DNA from: Symbiodinium natans
Taxonomy: Eukaryota; Sar; Dinophyceae; Suessiales; Symbiodiniaceae
NCBI GenBank assembly: GCA_905221605.1
Contig: CAJNDS010000922.1
Span: forward strand, 1-51,097
Reading direction: 5' to 3'
DNA: 51,097 nt
Each line of letters opens with the position of its first letter. The first letter of the stretch is position 1. A program made the translations under genes and the position numbers. A model generated the notes under the pieces. The model worked only from the letters and a program-made list of their open reading frames with translations. It was not told the DNA's origin and ran no database searches. This document shows positions 10,674-24,403 of the stretch, in pieces.

Positions 10674-13600
10674 CTGAAAGGTTTAGGGTTAAGGGTTTAG
10701 GGTTTAGGGTTTAGGAATTAGGGTTTAGGGTTTCGGGTTTAGGGTTCAGAGAGTTGGGGTTTAAGATTTGCGGCAGGGGGCTGGGGGGAATTGAGGTGGA
10801 GGGTGTAAGCTGAATCTAGAGCCACCTGAAACCAGAAAAATGCTTCTCCAAACAGATTGTTCTAGTTTAGCAGGGCTTGTCCGATGGCAGTGCGCGCGTC
10901 ACTGCGGCACGCGTCATAAAGCCGGAGCCACTAAGACCCCGAAGCTTCAAACGCTGCAGATACTCGGCCTTCAACCCTAAACCCTAAACCCTAAACCCTA
11001 CACCCCCCCCTTACGATCTGTTTTCCCAAAAACGGATCTGCCCAGCGTCGCCCTCGACGATCACCAGAGGCACGCGGTTCAACACCGGAGTGAGCCGGCC
11101 TCCACCAGGTTGGGTTCAGGGTTCAGGGTTCAGGGTTCAGGGTTCAGGGTTCAGGGTTCAGGGTTCAGGGTTCAGGGTTCAGGGTTCAGGGTTCAGGGTT
11201 CAGGGTTCAGGGTTCAGGGTTCAGGGTTCAGGGTTCAGGGTCGAGGGTCTAGGGTCTAGGGTCTAGGGTTCAGGGTTCAGGGTTCGGGGTTCGGGGTTTG
11301 GGGTTTAGGGTTCCCTAGCAGTTAGGGCTTCGGGCTTTATAAGTCCTAAACCCTTCTCCCACAAGATGGCCAATTCAACCATGACCCCGTCCGGGCTTAG
11401 AGGTGCAGGATTTGGGGTTGAGGGTTTACGGCTGTAAGAACATTCAGCCCGAAGCCCTAAACCTAAACCCGAAACCCTAAACCCTAAACCCTAAACCCGA
11501 AACCCTAAACCCTAAACCCTAAACCCTAAACCCGAAACCCTGAAGTGCATCTTGAATGGCGCCGGCTTTGGTCCCCGAAAAGCGGCCCCAGCCCTCGACA
11601 CGGCTCGGGGACTCTCAGTAGGGAGCTGGGGAAGTCGTATGTAAATCCTTTCAGAGGTGGGGTTTAGGGGCTTGGGGCTTAGGGCTTAGGGTTTAGGGTT
11701 TAGGGTTTAGGGTTTAGGGTTTGGGGTTTAGGGTTTAGGGTTTAGGGTTTAGGGTTTAGGGTTTAGGGTTTAGGGTTTAGGGTTTAGGGTTTAGGGTTTA
11801 GGATTTAGCGTTTAGGGTTTAGGGTTTGGGGTTTAGGGTTTAGGGTTCAGGGTTTAGGGTTTAGGTTTTAGGGTTTAGGGTTTAGGGTTTAGGGTTTAGG
11901 GTTTAGGGTTTAGGGTTTAGGGTTTGAAGCTCAGGGTTTCCGAAAAAAGGAGCACCTTAATGGGGTCCTTATCATAAGGGGATCCTAATAGGGAACCCCT
12001 GTATAGGGGGATGACATCCAAGGCCATCGTTTTTCTCCTCAAGTGGTTTAGGGTTTAGGCCTCTAAGGGCCTGTAAACACTATGAACCCAAAACACATCA
12101 TGTTTTGCGGGGGCGGGGGGGGGCTGCTCCCTCGCAACCGCACGGCTGTTGAAGAGATTTTGGCAGAACAGCCAACCCGAAACCCTAAAGGCCCCAAACA
12201 CGGAGGGCGTCACACCCCCAAGCCAAAACCCTACAAAAACAACCTAGGGGACAACTACAACTAGGTTCACCCCTAAATCACTCTGAAGCATGTTCTTAGA
12301 TACAAGATCCTCTTCCAATCAAAGGGAAACCCGAAATACCCCACGGACCTACTTGGGAGAAGGGCGGGCCTTTGTCGTAGTAGGCCTTCATGAAGGAGCC
12401 CTCCTTCAAAAGCCACTCTCGGATCTTCTTCGTCACACCTCCGGTGATGTAGATGCCTGAAGGAGTTTGGGGTTCTGGGGCTTTAGGGATTTTGGGGCTT
12501 TGGGGTTTTGTGTTTTGGGTCTTTCGGTTTTTGGGGTTTTGGGCTTAGTATGGCCCTTTTTGGTAAGATGCCCTCAGCCCTAAGCCCTCCCCTTGAGGTG
12601 CTTCAAAACCCCCCTGCCCCCCAGTGCACTCCTTGCTCCTGAAGCCTAAACCCTAAACCCTAAAACCCCCTAAACCCTAAACCGTAAAACCCCCTAAACC
12701 CTAAACCCTAAACCCTAAACCCTAAACCCTAAACTTCTGACCCCCTCGGCCTCCAAAGGGCTGTACGTAGAGGGCGAAGGTGGCGCACTGGGCACCATAG
12801 GCCTCTTAGGGTTCGGAGCTTTAACGGTTTAGGGTTCAGGGTTTAGGGTTCAGGGTTTAGAGTTTAGGGTTTAGGGTTTAGGGTTTAGGGTTTGGGGTTT
12901 GGGGTTTGGGGTTTGGGGTTTAGGGTTTAGGGGGTTTGGGGTTTAGGGTTTAGGAGTTTTGGGGGCTTTCGGGGCTTTGGGGGGGCTTTTGGGGGCTTTG
13001 GGGGCTTTTGGGGACTTCGGAGCTCTCGGGCTTTCGGGGCTTACTCGAGGCTTAGCAGGGCTTTAGGGTTTAGGCTTCAAGGGTTAAGAGCGCACACACC
13101 CTGGAAGCCAGGAACCTTTCCTAAACTCTGAACCCTAAGCCCTAGACCCTAAACATTAAACCCTAACCCCTACCCCTAAACCCCAAACACATTAAATCCT
13201 AGACCTTTGGAACAAACAGTGGGGGGGGGGGGGGGTGGGGGGTGTCTCTTGAGGTTTGTTTTTCACTGCTGGGGGCTGTTGGTGTGAGGGTGTGGGGGTT
13301 AGGGTTTAGCTTTTAGGGTTTGGGGCTGGCAGTTCTCGAAAACCCCTCATCCCTACATATGAACCCCAACATGGTGCACCACCTAAACCATCCTCCTCCT
13401 CCCCTCCCCCCCCTACTTGGAGGTTCATGGTACTTCAGTAACTCAACTATAGATGTACTTGTAGCCCAGTTAGAACCCTATTGGATTACTTAAGGGGTCT
13501 ATAAGTTATGTGGGTTATAATGACACTTATAGTTGGGTCTTAAGTACCCTGAACCTCCCCAAGTACCTACTGAACATCATGTGCTGAGGCGACGGCATCG

Positions 13601-16600
13601 GCGAAGATCTTCATGGTCTTCTCACACAGCGTCCCAGGCTTCCTTGTTGCTGTGTGATCTCCAAGGGGTTTCGGGTTTAGGGATTAGGGTTTAGGGTTTA
13701 GGGTTTAGGGTTTCGGGTTTGGGGTTTAGGGTTTAGGGTTTAGGGTTCGGGGCTCATAGATCGGGTCCAAACGCGTAGGAGGGCCGGAGAATCCAGCGCC
13801 CAACGCATAAAGCGCATGAGAAGACTTGATCCAAAGAATGGACTTTTTGCTGTTGGATAGTTGCGGTACACTCCCTATCGTGCAATTTAAGGTTTTAGGT
13901 TGCCAAGAAGGGCCAAATTGTTTATCCTCATCCAGGTAGGGGTTTAGGCTTTAGGTTTCAGGGTTCAGGGTTTAGGGTTTAGGGTTTAGGGTTTAGGGTT
14001 TAGGGTTTAGGGTTTAGGGTTTAGGGTTTAGGGTTTAGGGTTTAGGGTTTAGGGTTTAGGGTTTAGGGTTTAGGGTTTAGGGTTTAGGGTTTAGGGTAAT
14101 TCGGATTCAGGGTTCAGAGTTTTGAGGGGCTTGGGGTTGCAACTCAGGCGCGTGGCTGCGCCTTTCCTTTGAGTCGCGTGTGGTTTTTGTTGTTCCATCA
14201 TCTGCACCTTTCTAGATACCCCGCAAGGCTAAAATTTAGGGTTTAGGGTTTAGGGTTTAGGGTTTAGGGTTTAGGGTTTAGGGTTTAGGGTTTAGGGTTT
14301 AGGGTTTAGGGTTTAGGGTTTAGGGTTTAGGGTTTAGGGTTTAGGGTTTAGGGTTTAGGGTACAGAATCCTGAGCCTACACGGTTAGCTTCTGACTCAGG
14401 TGCATACCTGAATCTTGCGCACTTAAAACCACTGCCTCTCGCTTCAGCGGCGTCCCAAAACAACGGAGCACGGCTTTGTCCGAAGCACAAGATCCCCAAA
14501 CCCTAAACCCTAAACCCTAAACCCTAAACCCTAAACCCTACACCCTAAACCCTAAACCCTAAACCCTAAACCCTAAACCAGGACATCGCGCTGATCTCCA
14601 GCCAAGGCTCGCATTCATGGCGATGATCCCTGCATCCTGCGACCGCAGCACCCTAAACCCTAAACCCTAAACCCTAAACCCTATACCCTAAACCCTAAAC
14701 CCTAAACCCTAAACCCTAAACCCTAATCCAAGGTTTGGACCCTCGAACCCTGAACCCCTGAAGCCCTTCAATACCCGAACCCTGGAGCCCCACGGGTGTA
14801 ACCCCAAAAACCCCAACCATGGAGGGCTTGAAGAAGAAGAAGTACGTGTACTTCTAGTCACTAAGGAGTTGATACTGTGGGACGCCTTAAGGGCACCTCA
14901 CTTGCTTTTTGAGAGATGTCATGCCCCCCACATGATCTTGAAGCCCCAAACTTTGCCCCCGACACCGGGGAGCGCGAAGCTGGAGGTGTAGGGCTTAGAG
15001 GCCAGCGCTGCAACTAGACCCAGGCCGGCGCCGGTTCAGGGTTCAAATTTGGCGCTGAGTGTTATTCAAAGCTGTGAGTCTCGCGGAAAACCCTAACCCC
15101 GAAAAACAGAAACTTAAAGAGCCCAAGTCCTACACCCAGAAACTCCAAACACCCCAAAATCCTAAACTCCCAAGAGAGGGACCTCAAAAATGCATTGGAG
15201 GAAGCCCTAAAGCGAAACCCGAAGCCTTAAACCCTCAGCCCTAAGCCTTGGGCCCTCAGCCCTAAGCCCTAACCCCTAAACCCTAAACCCTTAACCCTAA
15301 ACCCTAAACCCTAAACCCTGAACCCTAAACCCTGAACCCTAAACCCTAAACCCTACCCTGAAACTCAGCCGTGCGCTCGAAAACCCTGGGGGATCCTTCG
15401 GCCGGTCGTTGTGCAGGCTGTGCACCTTTGCAGCTGTCGGGTTTAGGGTTTAGGGTTTAGGGTTTAGGGTTTAGGGTTTAGGGTTTAGGGTTTAGGGTTT
15501 AGGGTTTAGGGTTTAGGGTTTAGGGTTTAGCGTTTAGCGTTTAGGGTTTAGGGTCCGAAATTTAGGGTTCGGGCTTATGCTGCTCGACCTTGCGGCTCTA
15601 ACCCTTAGCCCCCTCACGCCCAACATCCCACAAGACGCGGCCCCAGGATCCAGCAACCAAGAGAAAAACTACGAAGGTGATTTGGGGTTTAGGGTTTAGG
15701 GTTTAGGGTTTAGGGTTTAGGGTTTAGGGTTTAGGGTTTAGGGTTTAGGGTTTAGGGTTTAGGGTGTCTCAATGAGTGGGCGCGCTGGTGCTGAAAGCAC
15801 CCAGGCGCGCGCCCCGAGTTGCATAAGCCCACCCCCGCTGGCGCTCCACCCTCGCCTTAACCTCTACGGGTTTAGGGTTCTTTTGAACTCTGATCGTGCT
15901 TTTGTTATTTTTCTCTTGTCTATTGGTTGGGTTTAGAAGCTCGGCATCGATGCCGATCAACTACCCTGAAGCTCGCAGCCCCTAGGCATTGCAAGGGAGA
16001 TGTGTATCAGTCGAGGGCTGCTGGAAGAGCCAAAAGTCAGAGGTTTGGGCTTGGGGTTGGCTGCCGCCTTCGCCCTCTGTGATGCTGCGTGTTGGGCGGG
16101 GGTTGGAAAACTTGCTTGGAAGGGCGTGAAATCAGAAGTTTGCCTCATTCGAGGGCTTCTGGGAGGGCCAAAAAGTCAGAGGTTTGGGATTGGGCTGGCT
16201 GCCGCCTTCGCGCCCTGAAGTCAAAGGGGTGGGATGGGCGGTTGCTGCTGCCTCCGCTTTCGCTGATGCTGCAGCTGGACCTTGTTGGAGTCGTGGTGGC
16301 CTTGTGAATCATTTTTTTTAGTGAAAAGCCCAAAGGTTTGGGCTTGGGGCGACGCACTGAAGGTTCCGCGGATGCCACCATGGCGCCAGCACCTGATGAG
16401 GAGGAGGAAGCCGACGACGCGCAGCCGACCGGCGAAGCCATCACGGCCTTGGAGCATACCGACAGACGCCCCGCTGGCTGCCGCCTTCGTCTTGTTGGGG
16501 ATCTGGATCCCTAGCTTGAAAGGGCCAGACACCTCAGGCCAAGGCCTGTTTTTCAGGCGGGTAAGCAGATCCAGTCCCCAGCCTCCCAGCAAGTTTTTCT

Positions 16601-19600
16601 CAAACTTAAAAACCCGAAGGTTTGGGCTTGGGGCTGGCTGCCGCCTTCGCGCCAAGGCCAGAGCTAGGGCTCCCAGGCAGGCTCCCAGGCAGCTTGCAGG
16701 CCGGGGCCTCCTAGGCGCCTTGCAGGCAGGGGCCTTGGTAGGTAGGGCTCGGGGCCTCTCATGTGGCGCTCCGCCTCCAGGTAGGGGCTTCCCAGGCAGG
16801 GGCCTCCAGGCAAGGGCCTCCCAGCAGGGCTTCGGAGACGCCTCCCAGCCAGGCAGGCCTGCTAGGCAGGGACCTCCCAGGCAGGGGCCTCCCAAGCAGG
16901 GGCCTCCCAGGACCCTCCCAGGCAGGGGCCTCCCAGCAGGGGCCCTGCCAGCCAAAGCCCTTGCAGGCAGGGCAGGCCTCCCGGCACAGGGGCCTTTCAG
17001 GGGGCCTCCAGGCAGGGGCCTCCGGCACGGGCAGGAGGTTGCGATGTTTTGCCCGAAGGTTTGGGGTATCTTATTCTAGGGCGACCTGACGGGTTTCTCG
17101 CCAGCGACCTGCCGGGTCCACCGCGCAGCCCGCAGCTGCCTGCGGGACTGGCTCCGTCGCCCGCCGGAGGGCTTCTGGCTCCGGAGCGGCCTCGCCTGCC
17201 GGCTTCGGCGCGTTCGCCCTGCTCGACGGCCCTGGGCTCACTCAGTTTAGGGTTTTGGGGCTTAGGGTTTAGGGCTTTGGGCTTTGGGATTTGGGTTTGG
17301 GGTTTAGGGTTTAGGGTTTCCGTTCAAGCGCAGAAAGAGGTGCTGCACCCACTCTGGCCCTTTTTTTGAACAACCCATGGCTGCCTCCTCATCCACTTCG
17401 TGCGGATGCTTGTAGGCCAGAAACTCGTAGATGTTGCAGATGCCCGTGCCTTTCAATGACGGTTCAGACTATACTCCCCTTTGAACCTTAATGAAAAGAA
17501 AGATCCTCTTGGGTTTTTATGTGAAAAAAAACTCCCAAGGGTGATATAGAAGAGAGAAGCCGAGCACAATCCTGCATGGCGGCAGATGACAGACACAGCT
17601 AGCCTTACTGAGAAGAACAACCAGGATCTCGGGCCAATCCTGGAAAAGGTCCAGGGGTGCTTTGGTATTGAATCAAAGCTAGCTGCTGCAGTCAGTCTCC
17701 AACCAGGATGTTCGTCCCCAACTAGGACAGCAGATGCGCGCCACCAGGTACCCAAATCCCGAAACCCTAAACCCTAAACCCTAAACCCTAAACCCTCCCA
17801 GCTGGCCTGAGACCACACGCTCGGTGGAGATGCGGTTGCCGGCGTTGGAAAATTTGATCTTCAGGTACTTGAGCAACTGCCACGCGGGATACCCTGAACC
17901 CTAAACCCTAAACCCTAAACCCTGAACCCTGAAGCCGGAGATTAAGAAACCTCAGGAGAAACTTATCGCACGGGCCCTTCGTCCCTACAAAAGCCCTCGA
18001 AAAAACGGGAAGGAGCCATCATACCTATGTAGCCCCACAAGCGGGGCCATCAGCGAATACTAGTAGTAATTCTTCCGACCCCTATAGTAGGGCGGCTCGG
18101 CGGTCGGCCGGCCCTGGGGTCTTTCTTTCTTGGGAGTTCCATGGAGGGGATGATGCGAGGGTTTTGCTGAAGGGTTGAGGCTTTCTTCCGGGGGCTTTCG
18201 GGTTCAAAGCTTAGGGTCTTAGGGTTTAGGGTTTAGGGTTTAGGGTTTAGGGTTTAGGGTTTAGGGTTTAGGGTTTAGGGTTTAGGGTTTAGGGTTTGGG
18301 CCCTCAAGGTTTAGGGTTCAGGGTTTGGAGTCTAGGATTGAGGGATTGAGTGGTGGGGGGCGCTGTTTAGGAGCCTTGATATGGGGGCTTCCGAAATTAG
18401 GGGTACCTGAATGAGGTCCTTATTCTAAGGGAATCCTACTGTTTGGGGGACTATATGAGGGTCCCATATTTTTTGTAAGCCCCCATACACATGCATTAGT
18501 GTTTAGTTTAGGCGTTTAGGGGCTGAGGAGGTTTCAGGATTAGCCAGGATTTAGGGCTTCGGGTCCATCCGCCAAAGAGATACCCCCAAGTATTCCTTTC
18601 TCTTCGTCTTGGATCCGTAAAGGGGAGGGCATACTCTTTTCGGGGAAGGCTTGCGGGCCTGTGAGTGTAAGGTCAAATCCTCAAACCTAAACCTCCAAAA
18701 TTGAGCCCTAAACTCCTCCAAAACCTCCCAATCCCTACACCCTCAACCCTAAACCCTGCAACTGGACCCTAAACCCTAAACACCCCTCAACCCTGGACCT
18801 CCTCAACCCTAAACCCTAAACCCTAAACCCTAAACCCTAAACCCTAAACCCTGAACCCTGAACCCTGAACCCCAAAAACCTCCTCAACCCTGGCAACCAA
18901 CCCCCCCCACCCACGCAGTGTTCAATTGCCTCCAACTTCAGCTCGTCGCTGCCAGCCCCGCGAGGGCCAAACTCGCCGTGCTGTCCTTCGTGAAGGCGGG
19001 GGCTTTGGGAGCTTTTGGGGGCTTTTGGGGCTTTCGGGGGACTTTTGGGGGCTTTGAGGGGTTTGGGGGTTTTTGGGGATTTTTGGGGACTTTTGGGGAC
19101 TTTTGGGGACTTTTGGGGACTTTTGGGGACTTTTGGGGACTTTTGGGGACTTTTGGGGGCTTTTGGGGGCTTTGGGGGTTCTGGGGGCTTTGGAAAATTT
19201 GGGGGCTTTGGGAGGTTTGGGGGGGCTTGAGAGGCTTGGAAGGTTGGGAGGCTTGGGGCTTATGGTTTAGGGCTGGTCCGGTCCTTCGCTGGGGTGGCAA
19301 GTGTATTCGCCTGTCTGGGTATCCGCGACCAAGAAGCATTGCCCGAGGCCTGCGAGCCAACTTGCAGCCAGAGCCTATAACACTAAAACCCTAAACCCCA
19401 ATAGAGGGTTTAGGGTTTAATTTAGGGTTTAGGGTTTAGGCTTTAGAGGGTTTAGGCTTGTTCTACATACACAAGAAAGAAATGTAAAGGCACGGTACTG
19501 GCAATTACTCTTGCATATCTGAGGATGCCCTCTCCGGCCTGTGCCAGCTCCAATGCAGGCGATGGTGCCATTGGGCACTGCATTCGCGTCATTGAGCTTG

Positions 19601-22600
19601 GTGACCTGCCATGGGTTTTGGGGTCTAGGTTTGGGATGTTCCCCTTTATACTAGCAGTCCTTAATCGGGGTTGTAGTACCACCTATTATGATCCCTATTG
19701 AGGACTGCTTGTAACAGGGGGAAGCCCGAAACCTCTCCTTCACATGTATACTTACTGATCCGTAAGTCATTCGTGGGCATTGTTCAACATTTCCTGGACA
19801 TTGTTCAAAAACTCGTGGGCATTGTTCAAACCTCGTGGGCATTGCTTAAAAACTCGTGGGCATTTAGCACAACTTCGTGGGCACTGCCTTTGGTCAGGAT
19901 TTTGCCGGCATTGTGCAAAATTCATCGGCATTGTTCAGACATGTTCGTGGGCATTGTTCAAGACTTCGCGGGTGGGCATTGAGCACAAATTATTCATGGG
20001 CATTGTGCAAACTTGTTCCTGGGCATTATGGGCGGGTCGGTATGTCTCCGTCACGTGACAAACTGCTTGACTAGTGTATGCTTTGACGTGAGATGCTGAA
20101 CCCTAAACCCAAACCCTAAACGCCCCTAAACCCAAAACCCTAAACCCTAAACCCTAATCCCTAATCCCCAACCCCTAAACCCTAAACCCTAAACCCTAAA
20201 CCCTAAACCCTAAACCCTAAACCCTAAACCCTAAACCCTAAACCCTAAACCCTAGACCCTGGCGAGCCGTTTTAGGTTGAGACCTCTTCGCTGTCCAACG
20301 TGAGCATGCCGTAGCCCTGTGCCACGAAGTCATTGATGACCTCGACCTTGTTTTTTAGGGTTTTTGGGATTTTGGGGTTTAGGGCTTGGGGTTTTTAGGG
20401 TTTAGGGTTTGGGGTTTGGGGTTTAGGGTTTAGGGTTTAGGGTTTAGGGTTTAGGGTTTAGGGTTTAGGGTTTAGGGTTTAGGGTTTAGGGTTAGGTTTA
20501 GGGTTTAGGGTTTAGGGTTTAGGGTTTAGGGTTTAGGGTTTAGGGTTTAGGGTTTAGGGTTTAGGGTTTAGGGTTTAGGGTTTAGGGTTTAGGGTTTTGC
20601 GAGGGAATGAGGAAAATCAGGTACTCTAGATCATCCCTTCAAGGGCACATGTAGGGGATACAAGGTGCCAAATTCCCTCATTCCCTGCTAAGCATCAGTT
20701 ATCTAACTGGGATTTTCGACTATGGAGTTGACCTTTAGCGTTCGAGGGGTACATATTTCTGTGAAGGCTCAAAATAGGTTACTGCTGTAGACTAAAGTCC
20801 TTTTGATGTTTGTGGGTGGGGGTGGGTCTTGTTGTGAGGAATGTTACCTTAAGGGTAACGCTAGGGGACCTAAACCTGAACGCAACTTTTCAACAACTCC
20901 CAGGTCGGGCTGCTTGGGTTTCAGGGCCGCAGGGCGCATGAAAGTCGGGTTTCGGGTAGAGGGTATAGGGTCTAGGGTTTAGGGCTTATGGGGTTTAGGG
21001 TGTAGGGTTTAGGGTTTAGGGTTAGGGTTTAGGGTTAGGGTTCAGGGTCAGGGTTTAGGGTTTAGGGTAAGCCTAAACCCCCAGCCCCCCCCCCCCCCCC
21101 AAAAAAAAAAAAAAAAAAAACTAATGTTAATAATCATAAAATACAATTAAAACAAATAAAAATGGCGGCACTCCCGGCGATGCCAGGTCCCCGCGCTCTG
21201 CCGATCTTCAGCTCCGCCTGAGCGGTTGTTTGGCTCAAGGGTTTAGCCTTGGGTTTAGGGTTTAGGGTTTAGGGTTTAGGGTTTAGGGTTCAGGGTTCAG
21301 GGTTTAGGGTTTAGGGGTTGAGGGTTTAGGGTTTAGGGTTTAGGGTTTAGGGCTTAGGGCTTAAGGTTTAGGGTTCAAACCCAAAACCCTTAATTTAAGG
21401 CGGCCTCCTCCACGTTTAGGTTCTTCTCGGGACTTAGGCTTACATATATATATATATATATGGTCCAGGGCTGCCACGCCCACCCCCCCCCCCCTCCCTT
21501 GTATCCCTACCCCCACCCCCCCCCTCTCCCTGCGGTGTGGGTGTTGTTGGGTGGTTAGGGTTTAAGGTTTAAGGGTTAGGGCCCACCCCCGCCCCCCCCC
21601 TGTGGTGTGGGTGTGGTTGTGGGTTCAGGGTTTAAGGTTTAATAACCCCGCGCCCCTCCTGTGGTGTGGGTGTGGTTGGCGGGTTAGGGTTTAAGGTTTA
21701 ATACCCCCACGTCCCCCCTGTGGTGTGGGTGTGGTTGGGGCTTCGGGGTTTAAGGTTTAATAACCCCGCCCCCCTTTGTGGTGTGGGTGTGGTTGGGGCT
21801 TCAGGGTTTAAGGTTTAATAACATCTTTGCTGCGGTGTGGGTGTGGTTGGGGGGTTAGGGTTTAAGGTTTAATACCCCCGCGCCCCCCCTCCCCCCTGTC
21901 GGGTTTGGGGTTTAAGGTCCGTGCCCCCCCCCGCCCGGAGTGGTGTGGGTGTGGTTGGGGGGTTCGGGGTAAGGTTTGAGGTTTAGGTGGAGGGGGGGGC
22001 ATACCATTGGGGGGGGGGGGGGATACCATGGGGGGGGGGGGGGGGGGGGGGGGTAGGGCCCCGGAGCCCGAGACCATGTATATATACATATATATATATA
22101 TATATGCTACCCCCCCCCAAAGATCCATGGTTTTATGCCCATCTAGCAGCAGGAGAGCAGTGCGTGAGCGCAATGTCTTCGAGGTGTGGCCTCTGAATCT
22201 AAAGTTCTAATCCATCAAGGTGCATTCCAAACGAAGCTCGGATGAGGATTTCTCATGGTGTGGCCTTAGAATTTAAAGTTCCAAACAAATTTCATTGCGG
22301 ATAGGGGACAGAGGAGGATTTGTTACCGTGTGGTCGGTCTTTAATATACCGTTAACTAGATGTAATTCCCATACAAAGCATGTCTTGGGCTGTGGCCAGT
22401 TAATGTACTTGTTAAAATTCGGTTTACTCACGAACAAAGCCCAGACGAGAATTTCCTAGTGTGTGGCTTTCTTATATAAGCTCATTCTTCAAGAAATTAC
22501 GAAGCAGGCCCAAATGAGGGCTTTCAGGCTGTGACCTCTGAATATAGGATCTAGTGACAAAACAAGAAGGCCCCAGAAGAGGATTGCAGAAGGTGTGCCA

Positions 22601-24205
22601 TTTAAATTTAAAGGGAGGATTTGACAGGGTAGTCTTGGAATTTATTTTTCAAATATTGCGAACGAGGCACGAAGATTTTGCAGATAAAATTCACTTAAGG
22701 CGGGGGCTGTTATTAGCTATTTGGTTAAACTATGAATTTGAAGCCCAACTGATTAATTCTTATCAGACGTAAAGCTCAACGACTTCCAAATGACAATGTT
22801 TTAGGGCATGACCTTTGAATGAGAAATTCAAATAGTACGGACTTGATACGCGGTTTCTGTGGGAAACATGAAGAGTGGTGAGCGGGATAGGATATTTGCT
22901 CACAATACTCTCACTCCCCCACACTTACTGTAAATGACTTTTCGCATCACCCTATGCACTCGAATACTTCCTAGTCTTATGATTCGAGACTTGCCATCCT
23001 TCCTTCTCCATCGTCTGTATTTGATTTACAATACATATACCCTATATACATACCTGATGTGAGTACTTCTACTGTGTTCTCTCTGCATCTCCAAAGGAGG
23101 CAAGCCCTACAAACATAGGCATAACCCTATAGGATTTAAGGTTTAGGGGTTTATGCCCCAAGCCCTAGAGGGTCGTAAGGTGCTAATTCTGCAGGCAATG
23201 CTTGAATCTAGACCGTTTACCCTGTAGGATCTACACCCTAGAAACAACCCCATAAGGGTGTTAGAGATGCACCCTGAAAAGCCTTAAACCTGTAGCCCAG
23301 CCCTATAGGGCTAAATGGTTTAAACAACCTGGTCTGGGCAAGTATAACATCAGCGCCTATAGGCTTAACACCTTTGAACCCTTTAGAGCCCTGAAGGGTT
23401 TTCGGGTTCTGAACCTAAAGGGTTTAGGGTCAACGTGTAGATGCCCAAGCATTAAACACTTCTGCTTTAAACTTTGTGGCCTTAGGTTTGACTGCTTACA
23501 TCTGAAACCCTTAATTTTAACCCCCTTAACCCCAGGGCTTTAAGGTTAAGGGGGTAGGTTTACTTGCCGGCTTAGTTTTGAATGCCTAAGCCTTACCCTA
23601 AACCTTTAAACCTTCACTATGGGGTTTAAAGGGTTACGGTTAAGGATTTAAGTCTAATTGTTTAACCTTGAAACCCTCTGTATGATTGAAAGGTTTCGGG
23701 CTTAAGATTTGAGCCTAAACCCTATAGGCTTTAAGGCTTAGGGGTTAGAGCCTAATCCCTTAACAAAGACCCTTAAAAACAACCGCAAAGCGCAGCGGAG
23801 TGGAGCGGAGAGGAGGGGGAGGGAGGCGCAATCCTTTTTGCTGTCTTGGTTGAAAAATTGAAGGTTACCTAATAAGGGTTTCAATAATGAGAACCCTTAT
23901 TGAAATTCATTATTTCAATTGAGGGTTTCAATAATGACAACCCTTCTTGACATTCCATATTTCAAGACTTTTTATATAAGACGTCTTCAGACTTCCTTTT
24001 CCGAAGCCATACCGTGAATCGACTGTACGTCAACTTCAAGACACGGCGTTGGCGCAGCAAAAAGGAGGCTCACCCTCTGCAGACGCTGCAAACCTGCATT
24101 AGACTTCTCAAGAAGTCTTGAAAATTGACACAAGACGTAAAATACGGCAAAAAACTATGGATCTTTGGGGGGGGGGGGTACCATATACATATATATATAT
24201 ATGCT

Positions 24206-24244
<39 letters not shown>

Positions 24245-24344
24245 GCATATATAAATGTGCGTGTGGGTATGTAACGTCAACACCTGGACCCCACCATGTG
24301 AAAAACCTCTGAACTGGCCGCAGTCTCGGGCCTCAAGAGAGGCG

Positions 24345-24403
<59 letters not shown>

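Noticed and set aside
16145-17089. Overlapping frames of 240-265 codons
   Set aside because: Both strands are open at once across a CAGGCAGGGGCC repeat, with no domain and skewed composition.
18918-19394. 158-codon Gly/Phe-rich plus-strand frame
   Set aside because: It is produced by the TTTTGGGGAC decamer; the real coding sequence here is two glucokinase exons on the minus strand.
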